Notes under the pieces: model-generated
What the model saw: only the letters and a program-made list of their open reading frames with translations
Told to the model about the DNA's origin: nothing
Databases searched by the model: none
In this document: positions 11,728 through 20,401 of the stretch, one piece after another
Layout of the letters: every line of letters begins with the position of its first letter
Numbering within the stretch: the first letter of the stretch is position 1
Made by a program: the position numbers and the translations under genes
Origin: Lasiosphaeria ovina
Lineage: Eukaryota > Ascomycota > Sordariomycetes > Sordariales > Lasiosphaeriaceae
Assembly: GCA_033439765.1 (NCBI GenBank)
Contig: JAULSN010000002.1
Coordinates: 2,666,001 to 2,730,000, forward strand
DNA: 64,000 nucleotides
Direction of reading: 5' to 3'

Positions 11728-13542
11728 ATGTCTTCCCCATCGAACTCGACCGCCGGCGGAAATGGTACGGCGGGTGCAGGCGCGGGCGCAGCGACGGGAG
11801 GAGCTGCAGCAGGGGCGGCTGCCGGAGCAAAGGCAAGCGTGGACCCCGATGTCGTGAACGTCATGCTCTCCAGCTACCTCCTCGTTGTCCTGGGCTCCAT
11901 ATCTGCGGCACTCCTCGTTTGGAGACTCACCACGGTGCTTGTCAGATACATCCGGACCGTGTCGTCCCTGAACAACGATACTCAGCGATATTTTGCGATG
12001 CCCTCGCATAGGTTTGCCTGGTTCAAGCGGAACATCCAGTATGCGCCTCTGTTCAGGAAACGGCACAATCGCGAGTTCCAGCTCAGCTCTGCCCTGAATG
12101 TTGGCACCCTGCCGTCGCGGCTCCAGTTCGTGTTCCTCGTTGGCTACCTCGCCACCAACGTCGCCTTCTGCGTCATCACCATTGACTTTTCGGGCCCCAT
12201 GAGGACAGTCGCGGCCCTCGTCAGGAACCGGACGGGCGTGCTGGCTGTTGTCAATATGATCCCGTTGTTCCTCATGGCCGGCAGGAACAACCCGCTCATT
12301 AACCTGATTGGTATCTCGTTTGATACTTTCAACCTCCTCCACCGATGGCTGGGTCGCATCGTCATGCTCGAGTCCGTCGCCCACGCTCTTGCTTATCTCG
12401 TCAGCAATGCAGCAAACGGTGGATGGAACGCTGCTTTCCAGAAGACCATCAGCACTCCATACTTGATGTGGGGGTTTGTCGCAACCTGCGCGTTCATCGC
12501 CATCAGCATACAGGCGGCGAGCATCTTTAGGCACTCGTACTACGAGACATTCAAGCTGGCCCATATCGCTCTCGCTATCCTCTCGATCATTGGGGTATAC
12601 TATCATTTGGACATTAAGAAGCTGCCGCAAATTCGATACCTCTTTCCGGTCATTCTTCTCTGGGTTGTTGACCGTGTTGCCCGTCTCATCCGTCTCGGGT
12701 ACCGCAATATTGGCGCAGGCGGCACCCGGACACTGGTCGAGGCCCTTCCTGGCGGCGCTTGCCGCGTAACGGTAACGATGGCACGCCCGTGGGAGTTTAA
12801 GCCGGGACAACACGCCTACCTCTACATGCCTTCGGTTGGCTACTGGCAATCGCACCCGTTCACCGTCGCCTGGAGCGACGAGACTGATGCGGCTAGCGGC
12901 GAGAAGCTCCCCATGGACCGACAAGACGTGCTATCCATGAAGAAAACCACCGTGTCCTTTATCATCCGCGGCCGGACCGGATTCACTGGTGCTCTTTACA
13001 CCAAGGCATCCGCCAGCGTGGATGGCAAGTTTTCGACAAAATGTTTTGTCGAGGGTCCATATAGGGGTTCGCACCGGCTGCACTCGTACGGCACGGTCAT
13101 GCTCTTTGCGGGGGGTATCGGCATCACGCAAGCTGTGCCGCATGTGCGCGACCTGGTTGCGGGCTACAGCAACGGCACGGCGGCGACGCGGAAAATTGTT
13201 TTGGTCTGGATCATTCAGACCCCCGAGCACCTGGAATGGATTAGGCCGTGGATGACGGAGATTCTGGCCATGGAGAAGCGCCGCGAAGTGCTTCGCATCA
13301 TGCTCTTCGTCAGCCGGCCGCGGTCGACCAAGGAGATCCACAGCCCCAGTTCCACGGTCCAGATGTTCCCGGGACGTCCCAATATCGACAGGCTGCTCGG
13401 CATGGAGGTGGAGAACCAAATAGGCACGCTCGCCGTGACCGTGTGCGGCCCTGGCGCGCTCTCCGACGACGTGCGTAGCGCGGCAAGAAACCGGCAATAC
13501 CAGGGCAGCGTTGACTTTGTCGAAGAGGCGTTTTCATGGTAG
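11728..13542 (+). CDS. Ferric-reductase-type transmembrane metalloreductase (FRE/NOX superfamily)
   Basis: 604 aa from an ATG whose N terminus is an Ala/Gly-rich leader; upstream in-frame codons lack an ATG. Order: one hydrophobic segment (about residues 45-70), a multi-TM ferric-reductase domain with paired haem-ligand histidine regions (LLHRWLGRIVMLESVAHAL and YYETFKLAHIALAI), a FAD-binding domain with HPFTVAW, and an NAD(P)H-binding domain with FAGGIGITQAVPH and terminal CGPGALSDDVR. Family reaction: electrons pass from NADPH through FAD and two haems across the membrane to reduce Fe(III) or Cu(II) chelates before uptake. NADPH oxidase is less likely because the layout and length fit fungal FRE proteins. 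No transporter or ferroxidase gene lies beside it, so the substrate cannot be inferred from context. Intronless. Confidence 0.9.
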   Translation: MSSPSNSTAGGNGTAGAGAGAATGGAAAGAAAGAKASVDPDVVNVMLSSYLLVVLGSISAALLVWRLTTVLVRYIRTVSSLNNDTQRYFAMPSHRFAWFKRNIQYAPLFRKRHNREFQLSSALNVGTLPSRLQFVFLVGYLATNVAFCVITIDFSGPMRTVAALVRNRTGVLAVVNMIPLFLMAGRNNPLINLIGISFDTFNLLHRWLGRIVMLESVAHALAYLVSNAANGGWNAAFQKTISTPYLMWGFVATCAFIAISIQAASIFRHSYYETFKLAHIALAILSIIGVYYHLDIKKLPQIRYLFPVILLWVVDRVARLIRLGYRNIGAGGTRTLVEALPGGACRVTVTMARPWEFKPGQHAYLYMPSVGYWQSHPFTVAWSDETDAASGEKLPMDRQDVLSMKKTTVSFIIRGRTGFTGALYTKASASVDGKFSTKCFVEGPYRGSHRLHSYGTVMLFAGGIGITQAVPHVRDLVAGYSNGTAATRKIVLVWIIQTPEHLEWIRPWMTEILAMEKRREVLRIMLFVSRPRSTKEIHSPSSTVQMFPGRPNIDRLLGMEVENQIGTLAVTVCGPGALSDDVRSAARNRQYQGSVDFVEEAFSW

Positions 13543-15314
13543 ATGGTAGAGTTGACATTCTGAATTTGATCTGGTTTGGCGTTGCATAAAGACGTCGGCG
13601 TGTTTTTCGTGTGTATATATTCATGCCGCCGCCTCGCGTTGCACAGGCCGGCGGCGTACATATCTGGCCATGCTGTCAACTGTTTTTGGGGAGATCTGGG
13701 GAAACCTGAGCACTTCTTGTACATGTTTTGAACTGTTTTGAACGGGGCGGCCGGCATCTCGGAATAGACGCGTTATTGTTGTCAAATCCAAATATATGGA
13801 TAAAAATCATTTTCATTCATCCCGTTCTGTTTCAAGCCAGCCAAGACAACATCGGCTGGTGATCATGGAATTCAGCTTTAATGCTCTCCAGATAAATGCG
13901 TAAGCTCTTGTTCTTTCTTTATCAACAAACGGTATCGGAAGTTGAGAAGCACGTGGAACATCACCTCATTGCCTTGCCCACAGTGGCCAAGTGGGCCGCC
14001 TATGACTGTAAGACACCCCGCCGCCACACCTTATCCGTATTCCGTGATTTCTTTAGTAGTCACTGCAACTTGGTCATGACAGAACCGGCCTATTTAACCA
14101 GTCATGTTTTGGTTTGCACGTCCGATAGAAGCGCATTGCCGACTTGGTAACCATCCCGAGGTTGCGGGCTTTGTTGGGTTGAGGAATTGGACGGTTGGGT
14201 AAGGTTGTTGAATGACACTCCTAGCATTGGCTCAGCTGATTGCTCGCAGCCTCACCTGCCCCCACCCTTTAACGCCGGGCCAATCAGGAATGGAGGCGTG
14301 GTCTAGGCGGGCCTTCCTCATGCCTGCCACTGCAGTTGTTGGCACGGTCATCCGCCTCCACCCGACCTTAGTCGCCCGCCATGGACCTAACCTAACCCCG
14401 CCTCGCACCCCCATCCGTCATCGCCCAGTACCTTAGCCCAGCCCATTAACAGGCCCCAAGTTGACCGCTCGACCGACGCTGGGTCGCGCCTCGTGGCGGC
14501 TTATGTTCCCTCAGCTCCGTGCCTCCTTCTAGTAACTTTCAACAAAGACCCGACACGAAGCAAGCAAGCAGAGAAAAGGTCCATTGCACCTTTACTGATA
14601 GAAACACCCACCTACCTTAATTGTATGCTACTTCCAGTTCCCGTCCTGCGGCTTTTCGGCCAGCTCCCCGCGACCTCCTCTGCATTGCCTTTGGTGCCTT
14701 TCCTCGAGACGTAGGTACTGCCCATACCTTATCTTTTAAGTTTTAGAGTTCCAAGGAGAGCCCAGCCCCTTGAACGGAGCGAAGCAGGTGCCGACCGAAG
14801 CATCGATCCCGTGCCTTTCTGCCTTGTCTCTACGTATCTTGCCTCTTTTGCTGCCTGTCCCCCACCCCCGCCTTCAATCCTACTCTCCGTACTGCCGTAC
14901 TGTACACCACAAAGCCGACGAGTCGTATCCGACCGTCTTCCAAACGACAGTCTATACCACATCGCCCTCGCACGACCGGTGCCACGGCTGTCTAGACTAT
15001 CGAGCAACCGAACGAACCAGTGACAGATACATAACGCACGTACGAAGAGCACACACACATACACACACCCGAGTCGCCGCACAGGCGTCCCTCGTATACA
15101 TACCAAGTCGCGGCTTAAATAGCCTCGCAAACCCCGGCTACTCTCCCGCCTCATTCCGCACCAGTTGAAGGGCGGCACCCACGGTGCGAGGCGGCGGAGA
15201 GCAGCAGCGGCAGCAGCAACAGCAGAACCCGGGCAGGGACAAGAACCAGGGCCTGAGCCAGAGCCGGAATCGCCACGAGCGGCCGAAGCAGCAGCAGCAG
15301 CAGCAGCAGCGGCC
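13543..15314. other. Intergenic, 1.8 kb
   Basis: 3' UTR of the reductase gene followed by the promoter and leader of the Yippee gene, pyrimidine-rich from about 14480. No other gene recognised. Confidence 0.5.
15289..15309 (+). repeat. (CAG)7 in the leader of the Yippee gene
   Basis: Seven CAG units end 5 bp before the ATG. The frame upstream of the ATG is open back to about 15165 and would encode an Ala/Arg/Pro-rich extension, but it contains no ATG. Confidence 0.85.
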
Positions 15315-15722
15315 ATGGGTCTCAAGTACAACACGTACCTGGACGGGAACAAGATATACGGGTGCAAGAACTGCAAGGCGCACCTGGCGAACCACCTGGA
15401 CATTATAAGCCGGGTACGTTACGTTGCGTTTGAATGTCATATAGCGGGGATTCTATGTTGGAGAAAGACAACTAACAGACAGCGGCAGAACTTCCGTGGC
15501 CAGCATGGCAAGGCATACCTGTTCAACAACGTCGTCAACGTCGACGCGCTCGACCCCGACGAGCGCCACATGACGACGGGTCGGCACATTGTGCGCGACA
15601 TCAAGTGCCGCGAATGCAAGGACATTGTTGGCTGGAAGTACGACAAGGCGTTTGAGAACGCCGAGAAGTACAAGGAGGGCAAGTTCATCCTCGAGGCCGA
15701 GCTGCTCTGCAACGTCGTCTAG
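15315..15722 (+). CDS. Yippee-family zinc-binding protein
   Basis: join(15315..15413,15489..15722), 110 aa. The intron is GTACGT...CGGCAG with a CTAAC branch point. The protein begins MGLKYNTYLDGNKIYGCKNC and has the Yippee zinc site formed by two CxxC pairs (C17/C20 and C73/C76), with the conserved NFRGQHGKAYLFNNVVNV and GWKYDKAFENAEKYKEGKF blocks. The length matches family members such as yeast Moh1 and animal YPEL (about 110-140 aa). Family members are small intracellular zinc proteins of the beta-tent fold; fungal ones have been linked to stationary phase or GID-type E3 ligase complexes, but the exact role here is not shown. Intron phase and both exon ends are unambiguous. Confidence 0.93.
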   Translation: MGLKYNTYLDGNKIYGCKNCKAHLANHLDIISRVRYVAFECHIAGILCWRKTTNRQRQNFRGQHGKAYLFNNVVNVDALDPDERHMTTGRHIVRDIKCRECKDIVGWKYDKAFENAEKYKEGKFILEAELLCNVV

Positions 15723-18045
15723 TTCTGTTGGTCATGTTTTTCTTTTTTTCTTCTTGAATCTTTTCTATTTTCGGTATCCTTGGGGTTTGGGGCTAGGGGT
15801 TGGGGGTTGGCTTTTATTTATTTTTTTGGAGGGGGATCAGCATATTGTCGCTATGATTCTTGCGACGGGGGCCGAACTTTGGCCCCTCCCCTGAGCGCGG
15901 CCGGCTCCCGAATATCTGGCTGGCTCTTTGGCTTAGCGGGTGGGAGAGCGAGAGACTTAGAGCAGCGATGTGAGGAGCACGTTAGGATGTGAACTGTGCA
16001 GTAGGGTTCTACTTGTTTTCTGGATTTGGAAGAGAGACGGGAATCAGTGGCCGCGGTAGGCTATCTCTCTGTCTCCTGCCCCATGAAGCGGATGTTTGTA
16101 CGTACGTCTCGCACTCTGGCCAAGTTTTCTTTCTCTTCTCGCTCCTTCGTTTCCTATTGTTTGTTCATAAGCTCTGGCGCTGAAGGGGGGGTGGGTTGTT
16201 GTGTTACAGGGGCATGACAGGAGGAGGGAGGGCAAGCATGCATGCATTACTTGGGGGCCTCACACACGACGGGGAGGGAAGGAGTCATTGAAGGCGGCGG
16301 GCAGAGGAGTTTTACTGGGGTCGTGGCTTTCTATTTCCTTTGTATACTCTCTCTCTCTCTCTCTCCTTCTTCCCTTCTCCTTTCTGGTTCCCTCTCTCCT
16401 TCATGTCTCTCTGGCTGGTACCCGGCTCTACGAGCACGTCGCTCGATTTCCTCCCCCCTTTTTACCGGGGGGGAAACACCATGTCCATCCGCCCGGTCAC
16501 CCGCCACAATACAATACACACTTTAGATAACGCGCCCGGTTTGCATTTCCTTCTTTACATATTTTTGTGCTTCATTTTCCCAAAGTGCCAGTGGTCAGCT
16601 ACCTCGGTTATATTTCACAGTCCAACGAAATCAAAGTTTTACAAATCCTAGACAAAATCTTTCCGTCAGCGTTTACATCAATCAGTGGCGACGGTTGTCT
16701 GTATTTAGTACGGCAGGTAGGTATCTTCCTTGCGAATAGGTTAGGTGCATATATTTGGCACTCGAAATGGGGAGAAAGGAGTGGCGGATCAAACTCTGGT
16801 CTCTATTTTGTATGTTTTTCTCTTGTCTATCTAGATGCCAGTGTAGCTACGCAAGATAAAGTAGGATGGTCAAAAGAAGCTAGAGGCAGGCAGTGCTACT
16901 GTTTCTCCTTTTCTGATTCTCCTTTACTTCCGCTGGAGGGAAATACCAACTCTGCAAAAGAAATATCTGGAGGGAGGGCCATCATGAAGGAACTTGCCAC
17001 AGATGCCAGCACATGAGCGGAAGAGAAAAAAACACTGCGAGATACCAGGTCCTCACTAAGCATGAAAGCCAAGCAAATATGCTTTCCTTCTCTTGCGAAA
17101 GTGGCACAAAACAAGCTGGACAAGCTCTCTTTCACCCAAGTTTGTGTTTATATTGCAGAATACAAGACACGGGTGTGGTTTCGTGTAGATACCTCACTGT
17201 GACTATTCCCATGAGCGGAAATGTGATCCAACACTGATCGAGCCCCTCTGCTATGTATATGTACCCAAGACATATTGTGTACGTGGAGATGCGTATAAGC
17301 CATTTTCACTTTGGTGAAAGATCTAGCTGTGGAAGTCGCTCCTTGAGTAGTGGAAAGAAAATAACATATTCAAGACACATGCGGCCTGTAGTGAGAGAGA
17401 TACCTTGATATGTGGTGCAACGTGCGGGCAGACAAGACGAGACAAGACAAGACAAGGCAGAGAGGGATATAGATGGAGATTGATAGATGGATACGAAGTC
17501 AAGAGAAGACACAGATTGCGATATATACCTACCCCCTAGCTATCGGGACTGACCACATAAACAGTCCATGCGAACAAGAGGTCTGGAAAGAAAAGCACGT
17601 TTACCTAAGTACCTTACGTACCTGACGGCTCGAAGACCACACGAGCTCGCACATACACGTACACGGACGCAAACAGACAGAGACGACGACACACGCGCAC
17701 ACATATATACTTATACAGTATGTGTATCTCCTTTTTCCATCAGAAACAGAGAATGCGGTGTTCTGGCCGCCCAATTTGGCTGGCGCGTGTCGCCATTTTC
17801 GGTGGCTTCGACACCAAGTGCACAAGTCTCTTACAAGTACCGTATAGGTACCTGCATCATAGCAGCCTTTCTAGCGCGCATCCATGGAATTGATGGATGC
17901 ATAGCCCACAACAAGGGGCCTGTACTGTAAGGAGCCTAGCCCCCCAGTTGGCTTATGCCACATATCTCCGTCACGGTCTTCCGTAAGTGGTTGGCTAAGC
18001 ACGAACTCTAAGAGAATATTTCAACATAGTTGATCACCAGGCAGT
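15723..18045. other. Intergenic, 2.3 kb
   Basis: Contains a CT repeat (near 16350-16366) and the 3' end of the Yippee transcript. No supported gene. From about 17940 the sequence grades into the transposon-derived island. Confidence 0.45.
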
Positions 18046-18267
18046 CTATTCGGACAGCAACGGCCGTCTTCCCGGACAGTACTGTTCGATAAGCTGAAAA
18101 ATGTCACTATTCCCGTCGACAACAAAGCTCTTGAGGTAACGGTTAAGAGCCTCAACAAGGGATGTAGTGCAGTGGCCAAAGTTGAGGCGCTTGTCGATGC
18201 AACACGTTGCCCACTGCTCACGCAAAGGCATCAGGCTCTCAATGTAAGCTAGTATGCCGGACAACAT
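18046..18267 (-). mobile_element. MULE-type transposase relic
   Basis: A 73-codon fragment includes YIESLMPLREQW, DKRLNFGHCTTSLVEALNRY and LKSFVVDGNSDIFQLIEQ. The pattern (H-x-TTS-x-VE-x-x-x-x-x-LK) matches the region after the catalytic core of fungal Mutator-like transposases. It has no catalytic DDE residues, no zinc finger and no start context, so it is a dead fragment. It lies about 100 bp beyond the 3' end of the HET-s homologue. Called from remembered family pattern. Confidence 0.55.
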
Positions 18268-18363
18268 AGAAACGGGGAGAGCACTGCTGCTCCCGGCGCT
18301 CTAGGGTCTTGCTGGGAATCCTGCGGTGGTCCTCCGATCTGTCAAAAATGAATGGTCCACCGT

Positions 18364-19230
18364 TCAATCGAGAATGCCCCGGCCGCCGTAATTGTTTCCG
18401 ATATGAACCGCTGATGAGCCCGTCGCGTCGACCACACCTGCAGAGTTTGTCGTCTGATCCGCAACGCCCCAACCATGGCCGAGAACTTTCTCCGCATATT
18501 CGTTGCCGACCCGCACCCGCGCATCCCCCTGCGCATTAATTTTCCCTGCGCGATTCTTCACCGCGATCCCTTCGGCCTTCTGCGCAGCAGCGGCGGCGAA
18601 GACGCTGTCGACTCCGCTAGCGGCGTCTGAGATTGCCATCAGGCCTGGCTCGTCGTCAACCTCCTCGATCTCCACCTGAACCAATTGGCGACAAATTGCT
18701 TCGACAGGGCATATCTTCTCTAGATCGTCGACGAAGCCCGTGATCTGCTCGACCAGCCTGTCAAAGTTCTTCCCGTCGTACAACACGCACGCCGCCTTCT
18801 TCACGAGGCTCGTCTGCTTCTGCCTCTGGCGGACTACGCTCTCGAGATGTCTGCACAGCCGCTGGAAGACCGGCTGCATTTCTCCATCCCGAAACTGCAC
18901 CAGGTCTTCTGGCTTTGCGCCCAGTTCGTACTGCTTCGACGTCTTCTGAACCGACTGGAATAGCAGATCAATTTCCCTGAGCACCGACTGGACCTGCTGA
19001 GTTGACGCATCAGTCGGCGACGTAGTGGCGAACCGAAGATCCTCGTTGATGGCGATCGCCTCGCCCCACCGACTCAGTCGCAACTGGGCGACCTTGAGCT
19101 TAAGCTGGCACCGCTCGTAATCCCGACCGAAGTGGCGTCCCATCTGGACGTACTCGAAGCAGTCGACGCAGTTGTTGAAGAGATCTACCACGCCCAGCGC
19201 GCCTACCACGGTACCGAACATCTCCGCCAT
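18364..19230 (-). CDS. het-s: HET-s/HET-S homologue: HeLo domain plus C-terminal prion-forming domain
   Basis: 288 aa, intronless; start chosen at MAEMFGTVVGALGVVDLFNN, which matches the family N terminus (the frame is open upstream but passes through the MITE). Residues 1-about 222 form the HeLo pore-forming cell-death domain (NNCVDCFEYVQ, FGRDYERCQLKLKVAQLRLS, RQKQTSLVKKA). Residues 226-246 and 262-282 are the two pseudo-repeats of the beta-solenoid amyloid, with ladder Asn at 226 and 262 and Gly-containing turns. These numbers coincide with the Podospora protein (289 aa). In that species the protein is either a prion (HET-s) or a toxin that inserts in the plasma membrane when templated (HET-S), and it is activated by the NLR NWD2. 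Here position 33 is His and 86 is Glu. The C-terminal loop reads GGRGILD, without the aromatic pair found in Podospora. The partner-like gene lies head-to-head. The frame looks intact. Confidence 0.95.
   Translation of the reverse strand: MAEMFGTVVGALGVVDLFNNCVDCFEYVQMGRHFGRDYERCQLKLKVAQLRLSRWGEAIAINEDLRFATTSPTDASTQQVQSVLREIDLLFQSVQKTSKQYELGAKPEDLVQFRDGEMQPVFQRLCRHLESVVRQRQKQTSLVKKAACVLYDGKNFDRLVEQITGFVDDLEKICPVEAICRQLVQVEIEEVDDEPGLMAISDAASGVDSVFAAAAAQKAEGIAVKNRAGKINAQGDARVRVGNEYAEKVLGHGWGVADQTTNSAGVVDATGSSAVHIGNNYGGRGILD
18385..18555 (-). other. Prion-forming domain: amyloid repeats R1 and R2
   Basis: R1 is encoded at 18493-18555 (residues 226-246) and R2 at 18385-18447 (residues 262-282), joined by a 15-residue linker containing GHGWGVADQT. 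Both repeats have the N-x-A-G...G...V-x-x-G-N-x-Y pattern of HET-s motif amyloids. Confidence 0.93.
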
Positions 19231-19594
19231 ATTCTCAACGACGATTCGTATACTGGCCGATGATGGAACGATTCGGGTTTTTGACGCTGATTGATGATAT
19301 TGCTCGGGTACAGAAACGACACGGCAAGATGAGAGAATTGCGGCTGACAGCCTGGCCAGCCTCGTTCGTCCTCTAAGCGCCGCGGAAGGACCAAGCCTCG
19401 CTACTGTACATACAGTGGGCGGCAAAGAGTTTAAATCCAGCACTAAGTACATGTAAGCCGCTAGCCGTATACGCGGTACAAGATTTGGATTCAATTTTTT
19501 TGCCGCCCACTGTACGGCATCCCCTCCGATTGACAACTGATAAGATCCGTCTTCAACAGCCAAAACGACAATATCCATCCACGACAGCCGAACG
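19231..19594. promoter_or_regulatory. Shared divergent promoter of the HET-s homologue and NWD2-like gene
   Basis: Only 364 bp separate the two start codons, so both 5' UTRs and promoters must lie here. A 100-bp MITE fills positions 19413-19512, leaving about 180 bp on the HET-s side and about 80 bp on the NWD2 side. No TATA box is obvious. Confidence 0.7.
19411..19514. mobile_element. Tc1/mariner-type MITE (100 bp) with TA target duplications
   Basis: The element spans 19413-19512 and is flanked by TA on both sides (19411-19412 and 19513-19514). Its ends are inverted repeats starting CAGTGGGCGGCAAA on each strand. The match extends to about 27 bp (…AATCCA) with four mismatches. The CAGTG terminus and TA duplication are typical of Tc1/mariner. 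It has no coding capacity, so it would be a non-autonomous element. Both termini and the duplication are read directly from the sequence. Confidence 0.88.
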
Positions 19595-20035
19595 ATGAAC
19601 TCCGCTGGACATATCAAGGCCAGCGGCCAGGCGAAGGTACATATTGGGGATAACTACTCGATCGACGTCTCCACTGATCTGAACCGCAACCGCTGCCTTG
19701 CCGATCTTCGTCTCGCCGACCCCCGCGAAGAGAAGGCACGCATCGAGCAGACGAAAGGTGGCCGCTTCAGAGACTCATACGAGTGGATTCTTGACAATGA
19801 CGAATTCCGCCGATGGCAGCACGAGAAGCGCAGCTGTGTGCTGTGGATCAAAGGCGACGCTGGCAAAGGCAAGACCATGCTCCTCTGTGGCATCATCAAC
19901 GAGCTGTCGCAGTCTGCGCCGAACTCCAAGACGGGCAAGGAGAAAAAACGTAAAACAGGTATTATCAACAAGCTATCGCATTCACTCAAGGGAAAATCCG
20001 CCTCCTCCCGCCCAAAGGCATTTGTAGCGCCGTAA
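19595..20035 (+). CDS. Truncated NWD2-type NLR: N-terminal HET-s amyloid motif plus start of NACHT domain
   Basis: 146-aa frame with ATG. Residues 2-22 (NSAGHIKASGQAKVHIGDNY) are a HET-s amyloid motif, identical at 12 of 20 positions to R2 of the neighbouring protein. Then come RFRDSYEWILDNDEFRRW and VLWIKGDAGKGKTMLLCGII, the typical entry into a fungal NACHT domain, with Walker A GDAGKGKT at 87-94. The family is normally over 1000 aa: motif, NACHT, then WD40 or other repeats that sense a ligand; oligomerisation then templates the HeLo effector. Here the frame ends about 50 residues after Walker A, with Lys/Ser-rich sequence and no Walker B, FFCQ block or repeats. GIINELSQS (99-107) is echoed by GIINKLSHS (122-130). 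Either a stub pseudogene or a short motif-plus-P-loop protein; the sequence alone cannot say which. Confidence 0.8.
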   Translation: MNSAGHIKASGQAKVHIGDNYSIDVSTDLNRNRCLADLRLADPREEKARIEQTKGGRFRDSYEWILDNDEFRRWQHEKRSCVLWIKGDAGKGKTMLLCGIINELSQSAPNSKTGKEKKRKTGIINKLSHSLKGKSASSRPKAFVAP

Positions 20036-20401
20036 TTGACCAATAGCCCACGATCGACAAATTAGACGCCACGAGAGACGCCGCGATGGTGATGTACAGC
20101 TTCCTTGGTATGATGGAAACAGCCTCAAAACAAGCTGATAAACGAACGAGCGTGATGACGCCAGGCACTAAGTAACGGACAGAACAGCTTGAATAGCACA
20201 AGCTTCCTGACGTACCGCTGAGAGCGTCCTGTAAATCCAGAAAGCATTGACGACATTCACGAGATCAGCCCTCGTGACCCGCAGGCCCTCTTGCGTGCGC
20301 CCCAAGCTGCAAAAGAGAAGGCCAGATGTGATAATTCCGAATAGTGTTTGGCAGGAAGCGGGGGCTACATGAAGCCAAAATAGAGGTTCTGGGTCGAGCA
20401 T
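19986..20401 (-). pseudogene. Candidate membrane-protein relic, frame broken once
   Basis: On the minus strand an ATG frame from 20401 reads MLDPEPLFWLHVAPASCQTL and ADLVNVVNAFWIYRTLSA, then stops at 20168. A second frame, open from about 20201, continues as GVITLVRLSACFEAVSIIP and LYITIAASLVASNLSIVGYW. The two together give four or so hydrophobic segments, as in a small fungal integral membrane protein. No consensus intron joins the two frames in phase, so a 1-nt frameshift or a missing exon is likely. It overlaps the 3' end of the NWD2-like frame antisense. No family is recognised with confidence. Confidence 0.3.

Noticed and set aside
19231..19617. Upstream in-frame extension of the HET-s homologue
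   Set aside because: The frame runs through the MITE and past the NLR start codon; the family N terminus begins at 19230.
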